From NCBI GenBank assembly GCA_019828545.1, contig JACVRA010000194.1, forward strand, positions 48,851 to 112,850: a stretch of DNA of 64,000 nucleotides. Reading direction: 5' to 3'. Below, piece after piece: positions 43,712 through 55,482 of this stretch. The notes beneath the pieces were generated by a model. It saw nothing but the letters and a program-made list of their open reading frames with translations. It made no database searches and was not told where the DNA came from. Each line of letters opens with the position of its first letter. Position 1 is the stretch's first letter. Source of the stretch: Paracamarosporium sp. OC-R06-R3 (Eukaryota > Ascomycota > Dothideomycetes > Pleosporales > Didymosphaeriaceae). Position numbers and translations under genes: made by a program.

Positions 43712-45001
43712 ATGAATAATGCAGGCTCGCACCCACTGCCAGCCGAACGCAGGCAGAGTGCCCCCGCCGCAAAGCGTCCGGCTTCCGAAGAATCAAGCAC
43801 CGCCCCCGTTACCAAAAAAATCAAAGACACTGAAGGCGGAACGATAGAACCGGTTGCTCAACGTCCAACTACAGACCAGCGAGTTCCTATTTATGAGAGG
43901 GTACGCCTAGACCTTTGCATCCCAGAAACTATACTGACTATCAAAAAGCCTGCAGTTATAGAAGAACGAAACGGCGAGATCCAATTTCGAGTCGTTAACA
44001 ACGATGGCAGCAGACAGAGTACGATCATTCTCACAGGTCTTAAAAACTTGTTTCAGAAGCAACTTCCAAAAATGCCTAAAGATTATATCGCACGGCTCGT
44101 CTACGACCGCAACCATACGTCTCTCGCACTCGTTAAAATACCCTTAGAGGTCGTAGGGGGAATTACAATACGAGAGTTTCGAGATCGGAAATTCGCTGAA
44201 ATCGTTTTTTGCGCTGTTTCATCAGATCAACAGGTTAAAGGATACGGGGCCCATCTTATGGCGCACTTGAAGGATTATGTTAGAGCTTCATCCCCAGTGA
44301 TGCATTTTCTAACTTATGCTGACAACTTTGCTACTGGGTACTTTCAAAAACAAGGGTTCACGAAAGAGATCACACTCCCTAAGTCTGTGTGGATGGGATT
44401 TATCAAGGACTACGAGGGAGGGACACTCATGCAATGCAGTATGCTTCCCCGAATACGTTACCTAGAAGCCAATCGCATGCTTTTAAAGCAGAAGGAAACT
44501 GTACAAGCGAAGATCCGCAGCTTGAGTAAAAGTCATGTCATCCACGCTCCACCTCAGCAATGGGCTAACGGCGACCTCACCCCAATTGATCCAAACTCTA
44601 TTCCAGCCATTCGGGCAACTGGCTGGTCTCCATCAATGGATATACTAGCACGGGAGCCACGTCGCGGCCCTCACTTTAACGTTTTTCGAGTGTTTCTGTA
44701 TCAAATTCAAAACCATAAACAAGCATGGCCTTTCCTTAAGCCAGTCGATAAAGACGAAGTCCCTGATTATTACAACGTCATTACGTCACCAATGGATCTG
44801 ACGACCATGGAAGAACGACTGGAGAAGGGAGATTACGAGACACCAAGAGACCTTGTTAATGATCTGAAGTTGATATTTGACAATTGCCGGAAATATAATG
44901 ACGCAAATACGGTATACGCCAAGTGTGCGGTCAAAGTGGAGAAGTACATGTGGACTCTCGTCGAGGAAATTCCTGAGTGGTATGAATTACTTGAGAAATG
45001 A
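43712..45001 (+). CDS. GCN5: GCN5-type histone acetyltransferase with bromodomain, single exon
   Basis: 429 residues in one exon from ATG 43712 ([18 protein letters not shown]). A charged N-terminus carries probable nuclear signals (KRPASEE, TKKIKD). The GNAT domain spans about 75-265. The catalytic Glu is Glu163 in [16 protein letters not shown] and the acetyl-CoA loop is [18 protein letters not shown] (from 173), followed by [15 protein letters not shown] and [15 protein letters not shown]. The bromodomain (about 320-425) has WPF (339-341), [20 protein letters not shown] and the acetyl-lysine-binding Asn396 in KYNDANTVY. All key residues are present, so it may be active in a SAGA-like complex. 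I recall many substitutions against other fungal Gcn5 proteins, no intron, and the location beside a RIP-decayed transposon. It may therefore be an extra paralog rather than the core Gcn5. Confidence 0.9.
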   Translation: MNNAGSHPLPAERRQSAPAAKRPASEESSTAPVTKKIKDTEGGTIEPVAQRPTTDQRVPIYERVRLDLCIPETILTIKKPAVIEERNGEIQFRVVNNDGSRQSTIILTGLKNLFQKQLPKMPKDYIARLVYDRNHTSLALVKIPLEVVGGITIREFRDRKFAEIVFCAVSSDQQVKGYGAHLMAHLKDYVRASSPVMHFLTYADNFATGYFQKQGFTKEITLPKSVWMGFIKDYEGGTLMQCSMLPRIRYLEANRMLLKQKETVQAKIRSLSKSHVIHAPPQQWANGDLTPIDPNSIPAIRATGWSPSMDILAREPRRGPHFNVFRVFLYQIQNHKQAWPFLKPVDKDEVPDYYNVITSPMDLTTMEERLEKGDYETPRDLVNDLKLIFDNCRKYNDANTVYAKCAVKVEKYMWTLVEEIPEWYELLEK

Positions 45002-48000
45002 AATTGTTCACGCATTCTTTGCTTAAACGTATCGGTCTTGTGTTTTTTTCTTAGGCTACTGTTTAACATAGCTAGGGTTTGTTGTGGTTCGAGTCCATGT
45101 TTGGGCGATCGCTTTGGAATTGTTTAACAAAGCGAAAAGATATCATGAGAAGTTTTACCGCATCTTCCTCGTACTTGTCATTTCGGTACTTTTCAAGCAA
45201 TCTAATGTATTCTACTCGGATAAATATTCAACTCATCTCGTACAGGATATCGTTAATCCACAATTCATACTTAATTGCTTTGTCGAATCATGTGTAACAA
45301 GTGTTCAGTAGACCAATTCACCATGGTAAAATTTAAACGAGTGGATATAGCTAAGTTTTCTCTCTAGACCTACAAAACTGCCCACCCAAGTGTATTTAAC
45401 GAAAGACAATCTTAGCACAACTGTGCGACGATCGAAACGCGATAATAGTGTCCTACTTCCCTCTGGCGTCGGAGCCATAGCTAAGCGCCTGATCAAGATA
45501 TTAGCGACCAGGTGCGGCATCTATTGGATGAGACAGAAGTTGAAACAGGGACAAGGAATAGAGCGCAGGAATGAGCGGGATCACTACTGTCTGTTTCTCA
45601 AGATACCCGGATGATTTGACTTACAGTCCTCGCATTTTTGGCCAGGGCTGGTAGTATGCCCTTTGCATTGCGGGCACATATCTGTTTGTCGAAGTAAGTT
45701 TAGTTGGCATTCTCAAGCGTCGAGAACATAATCTAGCTAGCTAGCGGGTACTTACGGTTCGGACAGAATAGTCCACTCGTGCTTTCGGGAGTGGCATGAT
45801 TTTGACACCCAGTAATCTTGCACATAGGAGTAGCAGCTAACGATTATACATACATTAGCCTGTTGCAACGCGGCATGTGGGTAGCATCATTCCCTCAATC
45901 AAGCTACGACAGTAGTGTTGAATACTGGTCGTACTAAGAATCTAGTACCGAGGGGATAAATTCGTTTTAAACGTACGCATAGTGATCGAATAAGGATCAG
46001 ACTTTTGAGTGATTCGATACTGCAGATGCGGTGATATATAGAGGAAGAGGAATTGGATATAATGGCGATGTGTGCTATGCGAGGATATTACGAGTCATTT
46101 ATACTAGAAAGACAGATATTTAGGGTGTTCTGAAAGCGAGACATTCAGCGGGTGCCTTGTGATGGGTATCCATCCCTGTCGTTCGAAACCATGGCAGCGT
46201 GTACTTCACGGGCCTGCATCGGGCAGTTCGACCACAGAGGAATACTATCGTGGCTAGCGAAGCGGGCTTAAAGTTTCATTTTTATCACATCCCACCGAAT
46301 CATGTACGTGGGCGCTAGGAGAGGGGTTCCTACTGGCGGCTTTACGAAGTAAGCGCGGTTTACTGAGCTGCGGCGTCGCCGACGTAACATCCCAAGACAA
46401 GTTCTACTGGAAATATCCATGCGCATAATTAGGCTGTTTCCTTAGGGTCTCCGAGCTGGTAATATACCTAGTGTTGTAGCCTAATTAGTAGTGCAGCGAG
46501 TAGAAGCAATGAATCCTCCACAGGCCTATGAGGTAGAACAGAAAACGACATGATCCTCGCAATATAGTCTCCAGGTAATTTATTGGTCGCATAGCTTTCA
46601 TTAACACAACCTTTCTGGCCTTAATAATAAAGTATGCTACGGTAACGAACGCATAGATCTCACGTAGGACTGTGGTTTAACGGGCGTAACGCCAATGGCA
46701 TATGCACGCACTACATGTTCATGGGGATACTATTAGAGGAGTTACAACTATACTGTATAGTTCTGGTGTAATTCTGGTGTTTCGCTCTTCGTGCGAGTTT
46801 AGAAATGTGTCCGACATTAGTTTGCCACTTAGTTCGGCGTATCGCCCAAAGCATGCTTATAAGCTCTAGAATACTGTTCGGCATACCACTGATGGTACGT
46901 ATCTCCCTTCTGTAATGGGCTGATGGGAAACCTAACCCTTGTGACGCATTTTACGATCCGCACCCAAGTTGCCTTAGCTTTAGCCTAGTACTAAGAAGAC
47001 CATGGTTGTCCCTGCGAATAAAGTGAGACATATACACGGAGACAGTGCCTCTTTTAGAGCTTTTACGGGCCAATCCAAAGTAGTGTTAAAAATCCGGCGC
47101 GATGCTGATTATTTGCAAGGGCGAATATGTAGTGTCAGCGCTACGAGAAGTGATAATGCATTAAGGTGGCACAGTTGCGGAAGAGAAAATTTTGAGTTCA
47201 GGAAGAAAGGAGCAATCTTTTGTGAGTTATATTTCTATGTAGAAAAGTAGGCTGTCGCTTTAAGTCCGGCGAGTTTGCTATTGGTGTTGGTTCTGTAGAG
47301 CACTGGGTAGGGCGTTGTCTTATTGTCGTCCTGTAGGGAGATAGTGTTGCGAAATGAGCACGTGATCTTTCATCACGTGATGTCTCTTTTTGTATCTAGT
47401 ACAGTTTCAGATCCTGATCGTCTATTTAATAGGCCAAGCTCATCTGATCTCTCCTATGTAGCAATAAATCAATTACTGCTCGCTGGGCCGAGCTTTCCAA
47501 TCGTAGTTACTCCAACAGATAGTAATGCGGAGTAACGTAGTGGGCGTGCCTGCGCGCAACGAAGAGATGGCACTTATAGTGGGATAATAAAGATAGAGTA
47601 TATACCTGTGTTCTAGCCATTTTAGTATAAACCTCTTCGTGAAATAGAGAGGAATCTCGCCCTTGTGTACCAGCCTGTAATGGTTCGGTATGACTACCGA
47701 CCTGGTGCCAAGGCTGGAGAGGACCGAGCTCGGCACTACGAAAACCAAAACCCTTCCTATAGGAAAAGGGGGCTTCCTCCTTCTTAGGTAGAATTCATAA
47801 TAACTTGTGGAACCTCTTATTTGTAACGAGGCTTACCAAAGAAGCTCAGCAAGGGTGATCAGAGCTGTCGGAGTTGTTGAAGCTTTTGTTGAAGCTTTTG
47901 TTCGAGGCGTTTGCAGCTCGCGCGGCCTAACCCGATTAGTACTAGCCTACTATCGGATCAGGGCTGGTCCGCGCCGAATCGCCTTTTGGCGCGCCAAGCC

Positions 48001-49324
48001 GCGTTCTAATCCAAGCGTGACGCGTACGCGACGGCTTGGCGGCTTGGCATGCCTACTTCAGCAGCTTGCTTGCAATAGCTTTTTGTTTCCTTTCGTACCA
48101 GGCCTATAGGTCTAATCAATTGATCCTTTGGTTAGCCCTCCTATCACGCACTATCATATGCCTCTGCCCGGAGCACGCCTAGCACGGAGCCTTTGATTAC
48201 CTGCGCCGATACACTGGCATCTATTATAGAAGTCCTTAAATTTACTATATTTTATCACAAGACTTCCGCTTCCCATAAATTCGAACAGCCTCCATAAGGA
48301 GCCAAAGTTTGTTCTCGGGCACTGGTCTCGGGCACTGGTCACGGGAACTAATAGTCACGTGAACGATCCTGGAGTGGCTGGTATCCAAGGCGTGAGTCAA
48401 TGTAGCAATAATTAATAAACGAGATATAGAGAATAGATGTATTGCAATGAATAGATGTCGTTCCTATATACTTGAATTGATCACACTGACTGGACGTTAT
48501 TCAGTGATTAGTCTGTGAGTTGCTTATGTGCCTATCTATTAAGCAGCGGGGGTTGCAAGATTAAAAATAGAACAGGACGCTTGTCCTGCGAATTGTTAAG
48601 AAGCTGAAGAGGTGGAGAGATGCTCCGCTTCCCTTGGTCTCGCTGCTTTAACAGCCAATAAATCCTGGCGCCTAATTTTCTGTCCCAGTCATGCGACCGA
48701 AACCTGTAATCAGAAGTAATACTGCCCAAAAGGAAACAGACTGGAGTGATACTCACCGATTACGGTCCCATAGCAGATCGCAGACGGCGGAGCGGACAGG
48801 AAAATCTGTTTTCAAGGTCCTGTGGTCGTATGTGAGAAAATTGCCACCATTTCCACAATATATTGGTTGATGCACATGCAAGCCTCTGCACTTCTGTCAC
48901 AGTCCTAACAACTGTCTTTGCCCAGTCGTAACGCGGATTGACCTATGCCGCCAGGATAAAAAGTAGGCAAACGCCTTCCATTGATGATTCCGCATTCGCG
49001 GCCATAATGCACGACTTTCGATGTAAGAAGGAAGCGGCCTTGGCCCGCTCAAAATAGATTAGAACCTAGAAGCTGCTCGTGCGTAAAATCCCAGCTATCG
49101 CCATGCTCTACGTTTCTACTACTACTACTGTCGCCGTCACCGCCTCCGCCGCTCGCCCGCACCCACACCATTGGAAGCCCACGCCAAGGAGTTGATCTCG
49201 TTAAAACAATACTCGACCCCTACAGAGGAGATGGAAACCTCGTCAAAACCACGCCCCGAAAAAAAGAACAGCTCCTTGCTGAGAGCTCAGGGCTGCCAGC
49301 CGGTTGGCAGTGCTTCAAATCCGG
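45002..49324. other. 4.3-kb region without recognisable genes
   Basis: AT-rich DNA with many short frames on both strands and no protein motif I can recognise. A segment at about 47930-48060 is locally GC-rich with repeated CTTGGCGG/CGCGCC-like words. At 48316-48340 the words TCGGGCACTGGTC are tandemly repeated. A (ACT)n run lies near 49115-49130. This is probably decayed mobile DNA, but no terminal repeats were found. Confidence 0.35.
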
Positions 49325-50500
49325 TCAAACAGCCCTACGAAATCCGTTCATGACTTCTATCTTCCTCGAGTTTCGCTTTCTTTTGAGAGGTGCTCTCCAA
49401 TAGGAACAATCACTCTTGCCAAGCATCTTGAACAGGTCCATATATCCATCCGTCATTGGCCAGCAGCAGGTCACGTTGGGATGGTACTTTAACTCTTCTA
49501 GTATTGCCTGCTTCAGATCGTTGGACATCTGAATCTTGTCTAGATTTTGTTCTTTAAGATACCTTGCCATGGCATCTTCCAACTTAGAGTGTAGCTCTTC
49601 CTCCAAATGCAACGAAGCAATGAAGGAACTATGCGACGCTAGTGTGTCGCCCAGGTCCAGCATAGGATACGAACTTTCTGGCAGATTTTCCGGATATTTT
49701 GGTTTCCAATGATCGACAAGTGTGTAGTACTGGATAGCCCCCCTTGCCCACCGATCTTGTCTGAAAGTCCCTAAGATCTCCAGGGCATAATCGGCTGTTA
49801 TCTTCAGCTCCTTCGCTGGATCTAGAACAAGCTGGACTAGCAATTCCTGATGCTGTCGGCGGACGTCGAACCAGCGGTTGCTCCTCATCTTTTGTTCAAG
49901 GTGCCGTACAAGAGTGCAAATGTCACGAGTGACCCCGAAGACCTCCCATTCGAAGAATTCTGAGGGATCAGTACTTGTCCTTGTGAACATAGTGGTGTTC
50001 CAAGGGAACAAGCTGCCCATATTTGTCTTCGCTTTGTGAAGATTGGCATCGAATGTGATGGACATAATCGATACAAGAATCGAACGGAGAAGCCTTGCTG
50101 TGTCGACTTTGTTCTCAAGCAGCTGCGTCAATCGCGGATAAGGATAGGTATTGTAATCAGGTTCCAGGTGGCCTTTGGGGATATATTCAGTAGCAGTACT
50201 CTTCTCGGGCTCCTCGGCATTGCTCTTGATGGGTTTCTGATCACCGTTGCGGGTGGACTTCGAAGCAGCATCCCTATCGGGCTTTGAAATAGCACTTCCG
50301 GTGGTTTTCGAGTCAGTTACCTTGTCGGTCTTGGGAACAGAAGCTTTCTCAACGACTTCTGTGGCAAATTCGGCGTACGGAGGAGGGGGAGCTCTAGACT
50401 TTCCCGTCGCTTTGTGGTCACTCCCGGTGCGACCCCATACTCGCTGCATTATCTTTTTCACCATGTCTCGAAACGTATTAAACTTGCGAGGTGCAGCCAT
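49325..50500 (-). CDS. Hypothetical protein, family not recognised
   Basis: A single open exon of 391 residues from ATG 50500 (MAAPRKFNTFRDMVKKIM). Residues about 25-110 are disordered and rich in Lys, Ser, Thr and Pro. Residues 115-391 look like a folded, mostly helical domain (YPRLTQLLENKVDTARLLRS, WEVFGVTRDICTLVRHLEQK, QELLVQLVLDPAKELKITAD, ending KMLGKSDCSYWRAPLKRKR). There is no signal peptide or membrane segment. The amphipathic start and basic tail are the only localisation hints. I do not recognise the family; it may be a lineage-restricted gene in the repeat-rich half. Confidence 0.65.
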   Translation of the reverse strand: MAAPRKFNTFRDMVKKIMQRVWGRTGSDHKATGKSRAPPPPYAEFATEVVEKASVPKTDKVTDSKTTGSAISKPDRDAASKSTRNGDQKPIKSNAEEPEKSTATEYIPKGHLEPDYNTYPYPRLTQLLENKVDTARLLRSILVSIMSITFDANLHKAKTNMGSLFPWNTTMFTRTSTDPSEFFEWEVFGVTRDICTLVRHLEQKMRSNRWFDVRRQHQELLVQLVLDPAKELKITADYALEILGTFRQDRWARGAIQYYTLVDHWKPKYPENLPESSYPMLDLGDTLASHSSFIASLHLEEELHSKLEDAMARYLKEQNLDKIQMSNDLKQAILEELKYHPNVTCCWPMTDGYMDLFKMLGKSDCSYWRAPLKRKRNSRKIEVMNGFRRAV

Positions 50501-52023
50501 TGTTGGCGAAGAGTTCGACTTCTTTGCGGATCGAGAACAACTGAGGGGAGCTGGGTTGTCGTAGCCTTGCTACCTATCTGATGTTTTCCGTTGTGGCGCG
50601 CGAGTATCGCAGACTCGTTTCGTTAAGCTGGGACGCTTGCAACTTGCTCCTTATAGTCCTGTAAGACAATTCAAGAATCGGAGTGGCAGATTTGTTCGCT
50701 CGCAAGATTGGAGAGGTCTAGGGCATAAGGCATCCTTTTAGGTTCTACGACCAACACAACATGATTGGTGCTCAGCGTTGGTATTACCCCGCCGTTGTAC
50801 CACAGAGCATCACGCGCACCGAATGGCAAGGCAACTTGGGAGCAGCATGAGTGCAATCGCTGGTGGATGCACGCGTCATTCACTCAACGGCACTCCACCA
50901 GAGCCGCTGCACACATATGGATCATTTGCAATAACCTCTTCGCTACACGTTTGCCGAAGGAAATGTACAAAGTCGTCCTCGAAGTCCTGACGCGACCAAA
51001 GATGTCGTGTGACATAGTCGGTCAGCAACTTGAGCAATCTTATCCTAATGCCTTCAGAGGCCGCCCGGCAACTGCAGGAAGAGGCAAGTACCGCTTATCT
51101 GCCGCGCACAGATGTTGCTCATCACGACTCGGTTTCAGATACAGCTATCTTACATGGGGGCCGAGATTATTCACGATCATACCTGTACCCGGTACGCCGA
51201 GAAATTGGTCAACCTGGAGTAGAACGACTCCAACGTCGAAAACGCTCTGACATCGATTCCTTTTGTTGCCATGCCAAGTTTCTTGCTGATACGTGGAACT
51301 TACGGTGGTGGCGTATGTCAATCACCTCAATCGACTGCCTCCTTACCTGTTGAGCTATGACTCACTGTTCTCACTAAACCATACTTTTGCAATGACCCCT
51401 AAAGCCGTTGTCTCCTATAAGCTTAACAGCTTAATAAAGGTACCGCATTGAGTGCGCAGCTCTGCTGTGGTACCGACTCACTAGGGTCCCACGTTGGGCT
51501 AACACTAACTCGATCACCTCAATCACTTGGGTCTTGTAGATCTGGATGGACTCATAGCTACGAGTGGAGCTTCTTCATGATTAGACAAAGATATTGGACC
51601 AAAATGCCAAGAAGTATGGCATCGACTTCTAGGATACGTGCACAGCAGCAGCGGGTGCTACACTGTCTCCGAGTATCAACCGGAGGGTAACATCATTGTG
51701 AAAAGCATAGGCTGAGATAAACATGCGGTTGACGGGCTTCTGAGTTTGGAATGACTTACGAAAAGCGCTTGAGATACCAATAGATCTGACTGAAGACAAG
51801 AATAGTTATCAAGACATAGCCTATTGCTCTAATAGCCTCAGACCAGTGTGTAATTATCACATGCATGCTCTTCTCGCGACGATCCTAGTTCACGGCCTTG
51901 GTCGTACTGGCATCAATCACTGAAAGATGCTCCCAGAGTACTCTGTGTTACACCTAGGATGAGCTATGATGAACTTCAATAGTATGGTCTCCTGACTGTA
52001 ACGGAAACAATTATCAAGCATGT
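50501..52023. other. Intergenic, no gene recognised
   Basis: 1.5 kb between two minus-strand genes. Overlapping short frames on the plus strand (50765-51353) have no recognisable features. Confidence 0.3.
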
Positions 52024-53022
52024 TTATTTCCGTTCAATCCAGTACCGATCGAGTGCCTCCTGCCTCACTTCATACGCCCAGTGCAAACATGTCTGGCTAA
52101 CAACCGGACTAACATCTCCTCCCTGTTCATCAGCATCTTCTCCATCATCGAAAACACTCCTTATCCCTCGCTGAAGATATTGCTTCAGCAAAGTCCTTCT
52201 CCATCGTCCCGTGTCTCCCACGCACTTCTTCCATCTCGAAATCTGGCGCTCATCGTCCTCGCACCTTCGACCCATCCAAAATCGGCAGTACCACTGAAAC
52301 CATCCACGTACATCGTATTCATGCGCTATCCAACCGTTCTCCTCCCATTGCTCGATGCTCTGACCGCAAGCAACGCCGTGCTTATTGGTTTCGGGGTTGT
52401 AGTCTGGATTGACCAGGTACTGTTCGACGTCCAGCCCGTCTGTCCATTCGCCAGGGAGCTCCTGCCAATCACCCTCGATGGTCGTTCCGAGCCATTTTGA
52501 GTACAGCGGTCGCCAATATGAACCGCCGAAACAGCCTTCGCGGATGATATCCGCGGGTGATTTGTTAGGGGTAAAATCCGGGTAGGAGTCAAAGTGATAT
52601 GTTCCATAGGAATCCCGTGTCGGTGGTGACGCAACGGGCTCCCAACTTATCCACCCTGCTTTGATATTTTCTAGATCTGGATGTGCTTTTCCTGACTCTG
52701 GGTCCGAAGACTTGGCTAGGAATGCATTTCTAGGCATCATTGCCTGTCGTGCCGTTGATGACTCCTTGTCGCGAGATAGGCGTTCAGATTTTACATTGAT
52801 GATCTCATCCTCATTATATTCCGGACGCGAGGGAGCATTGGCGATACGTGCCGAAGTACGTGTTGGTCGCGCGATGTCAAGCTTGCGCCGCTTCTTTGCT
52901 GCAGGTCGATTTGGTCGTCGGGTTGACTGAAGCTCCTGCTTTATGTCCTCAAGCTCAAGCTCTTGAAGCAGAATGGCGTTACGCTTGATATTCTCCTGTC
53001 GGCGCTGCTCAAGGGTACTCAT
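52024..53022 (-). CDS. Conserved fungal protein of unknown function with Trp-rich C-terminal domain
   Basis: 332 residues from the ATG at 53022 (MSTLEQRRQENIKRNAILLQ); the frame is open 5' of this, but this ATG begins the conserved part. The N-terminus (RQENIKRNAILLQELELED, AKKRRKLDIARPTRTSARIA) resembles the basic N-terminal tail seen in several fungal chromatin proteins such as Cmr1-type WD40 proteins, but no WD repeats follow. The C-terminal 180 residues form a Trp-rich domain: CFGGSYWRPLYSKWLG, WQELPGEWTDGLDVEQYL, VACGQSIEQWEENGWI, DVRGWFQWYCRFWMGRRCED, DERQISRWKKCVGDTGRWRR, VSPVVSQTCLHWAYEVRQ. I recall this pattern in uncharacterised proteins across fungi and some other eukaryotes. A nuclear role is inference from the basic N-terminus. 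Confidence 0.7.
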   Translation of the reverse strand: MSTLEQRRQENIKRNAILLQELELEDIKQELQSTRRPNRPAAKKRRKLDIARPTRTSARIANAPSRPEYNEDEIINVKSERLSRDKESSTARQAMMPRNAFLAKSSDPESGKAHPDLENIKAGWISWEPVASPPTRDSYGTYHFDSYPDFTPNKSPADIIREGCFGGSYWRPLYSKWLGTTIEGDWQELPGEWTDGLDVEQYLVNPDYNPETNKHGVACGQSIEQWEENGWIAHEYDVRGWFQWYCRFWMGRRCEDDERQISRWKKCVGDTGRWRRTLLKQYLQRGIRSVFDDGEDADEQGGDVSPVVSQTCLHWAYEVRQEALDRYWIERK

Positions 53023-53699
53023 TCTGATTGAACGATGGAAAATGTCGATGTACGTTGTGAGACTTGTAATCACGTTGTATTTGTATCTAGGAGTTATTAA
53101 TATGTCGCTTTGTTTCAAGGATGAAAATCGCGTTATGATTGTGTGAACGCGTCGTTGAGATGGCATTGGCTACGTCATACGCAGAGCATTAATCCTATAT
53201 AGTCCTAGCGCCCAGAGTCACCGGTCAACAAAGGCATGAGTTGGGTATTCAAAAGCTTTGCTCAACTTGTTAGTAACGAAAAGTCTATAGTACGTTAGCC
53301 AGTGAGCATGATTCAGAGAACTGAGTGTTTGAAAATCCTTCCAAATGCTGACAGAGGGCACGAAAGCGAGCTTGGCAGTAGCCCAACGCCAGCCTTCTTG
53401 GAACGATCGTACGATACTTCCTCGCCTCTTTCAAAGTCTTGTGTCGAGAAACGCGACGCACCATGGAACACTCATTGGCTGCAGCTGTTATGGAGTCGCA
53501 ATTGCAGTGATAACACGCTTAGCAGTTGTGTCTCGTGCCCTGGCTAATAGCTACGATTCAACTCCTAGCTGGTCGTGGCCAGTGGTTGAAAGTCATTCGA
53601 CTTACTCGGCTCCCTGATAGCTCGAACATGATCTATCGTTTATTAACCCGCATAGAGATATTAAAGAACGCTTTTGCGAAGTGAGCAGCGTGCAGGAGA
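53023..53699. other. Intergenic
   Basis: No gene was recognised between the unknown-function gene and the dead MFS gene. Confidence 0.3.
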
Positions 53700-55270
53700 G
53701 GCTTGCCTTTTATCGAGGCATTTTGTTTACACTAGGATTAGTCTGTGGTACGGCATTGACACCTCCAGCTTGATCTGGCATCACTCTTTGACCGGAACGT
53801 AGAGGTGATTGCTACCATACCTATGGGTTTTGCATCGGACAAACTTCGCCGAAAGGTTATCTTGCTTCTGAACTCTACCTCTACTATCCTAGCAATCATT
53901 TGGTACATGGGGCGTTGGTATGGCCTAATACTCATTCAGTTGTGTAGTCTTCCACATTGTAATACGTCAATTTCAAGTGTTGAGAACCTGTCATACTTAC
54001 TTTTGAAAGCTTATTTCTACCAAACGTTCCCCTTGAAGGCGATCGTCGCAGGTCCGATCCTACACTTGTTCATCGGGTTTCATAACATCCTCAGAGCTAA
54101 TCTGAACGCGTTCATCGCAGAAACGACCAAGACCCTGGCAGCACGGTAAAACCCTATTGCTTCGTATCTACGTACCTGAGAAGCCAAGGACTTCAATATT
54201 CACGTGGATTCAACGTGGATCGCAAGCCATCTGCCTCGGTCCGGTTAACAACTCCACTGCACTAACTCGCAGATTGTGGCTCTACTTCGGGCTCGGAATT
54301 GGCTGTTTCTGCCTGATTAATCCTTGCGTTTTGCTACTGCCAAGGACACGGCCTTGGATCCGGTATGCGTCCCGCAAGCCCATGTCTACAGCCCAGGAGT
54401 TAGAAGTAGATGGAGATGATACGACATAGCAAAGCCCACTTTTATCGGCGGGATCAGCTGATAGCAGCTCAAGTACGGATACCGGTGGAGACCCTAACGA
54501 AGTTATGGTTTCCACAAGTGGCTCTGCTGAGAACGTACGACTTCGTTATTTCGCTCGCAATCAGATTTGGTGTGTAAAACAGACTCTACACGATGCAAAG
54601 ATCATGGTGACGAGAAATCCCTCGTTCGTACTAAGTTTGGCGACGATATATTTTGTAACGAATCTATCCAAGCAATCCATCAATATATTGCTTCAATACA
54701 CGTCTAAAGGATATGAAAGACCCCTCGCCGGTGTTAGTTCTTTGTGACACCATTTAGATACCTGGTATGACAGCGTGTTAATCTTCGCTCTAGGTAGGCT
54801 ATCTAATCTCCGTAAAGGCTGCCGTGAGCCTTGGGCTTTATGCTGTGATTATAACAGGACTTTTGAGTATGCTGACGCAAAGAATGAATCTCCCCCCAAC
54901 CCATGCGAATGTTGTTGGTCTTCGGCTCAGAATCACCATTCTTGCGGTTGGCGCCGTTTTTATATCGCTTTCCACGAGACTGTGGATTCTTGGTATTGGT
55001 GAAATCTTATGAGTATTTCATACGAACGTTGCAATGTGCTGACTCAATCATTCAACACTCACGTTCTACTCATTAGGGTATTGGTTCGGCCTATTCGCCT
55101 TATTCAAATCATAGACTCCACGAATCGTATCGCCGGCCAGACTTATGTAACACGCATGTTCTTGTCGGTATCGCTTGTGGAGACTGTCGGTCACATGGTT
55201 GGCATACCCATGTTGACAGCAGCGTGAGTGGAGGGCATACAAATTGGTGGCTGGGATCCGACCTAATTTA
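53700..55270 (+). pseudogene. MFS transporter, decayed
   Basis: Fragments in shifting plus-strand frames follow the order of a fungal MFS drug/solute transporter. They are FTLGLVCGTALTPP near 53730, IPMGFASDKLRRKVILLLNS (53819 on), then ILHLFIGFHNILRANLNAFIAE near 54060, the loop-plus-TM piece MVTRNPSFVLSLATIYFVTN and LLQYTSKGYERPL at 54600-54720, and a final RMFLSVSLVETVGHMVGIP near 55150. The GFASDKLRRK loop is the classic MFS motif-A type. At least three in-frame stops and several frame switches separate the pieces, so no full-length protein is possible. The original substrate is unknown. Confidence 0.65.
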
Positions 55271-55482
55271 GTGGTTAAGTGCGGTAAGTATCCTCTTAAT
55301 GGGCGTAGTTAAGTAATCAACGTATCAACAGTTTCTTTATACGATCATATATATTCCTACGTATTTTTTGAAGGCTTTTTTGTAATAGATCCCGCAACGA
55401 ATCATGTCATGAGGTTTTATACTACAGTCAACCGTAAAGGAAAGCGTTGCTAAAGCTCATGTAGTCTTGTGGAGAAATCCAT

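Noticed and set aside
47280..47345. Sequence resembling a tRNA D-arm and anticodon arm (TGTAGAGCACTGGGTAGGGCG)
   Set aside because: No T-arm consensus or matching acceptor stem follows.
45002..49324. Search for an LTR retrotransposon or helitron in the gene desert
   Set aside because: No terminal repeats, reverse-transcriptase or helicase motifs were seen.
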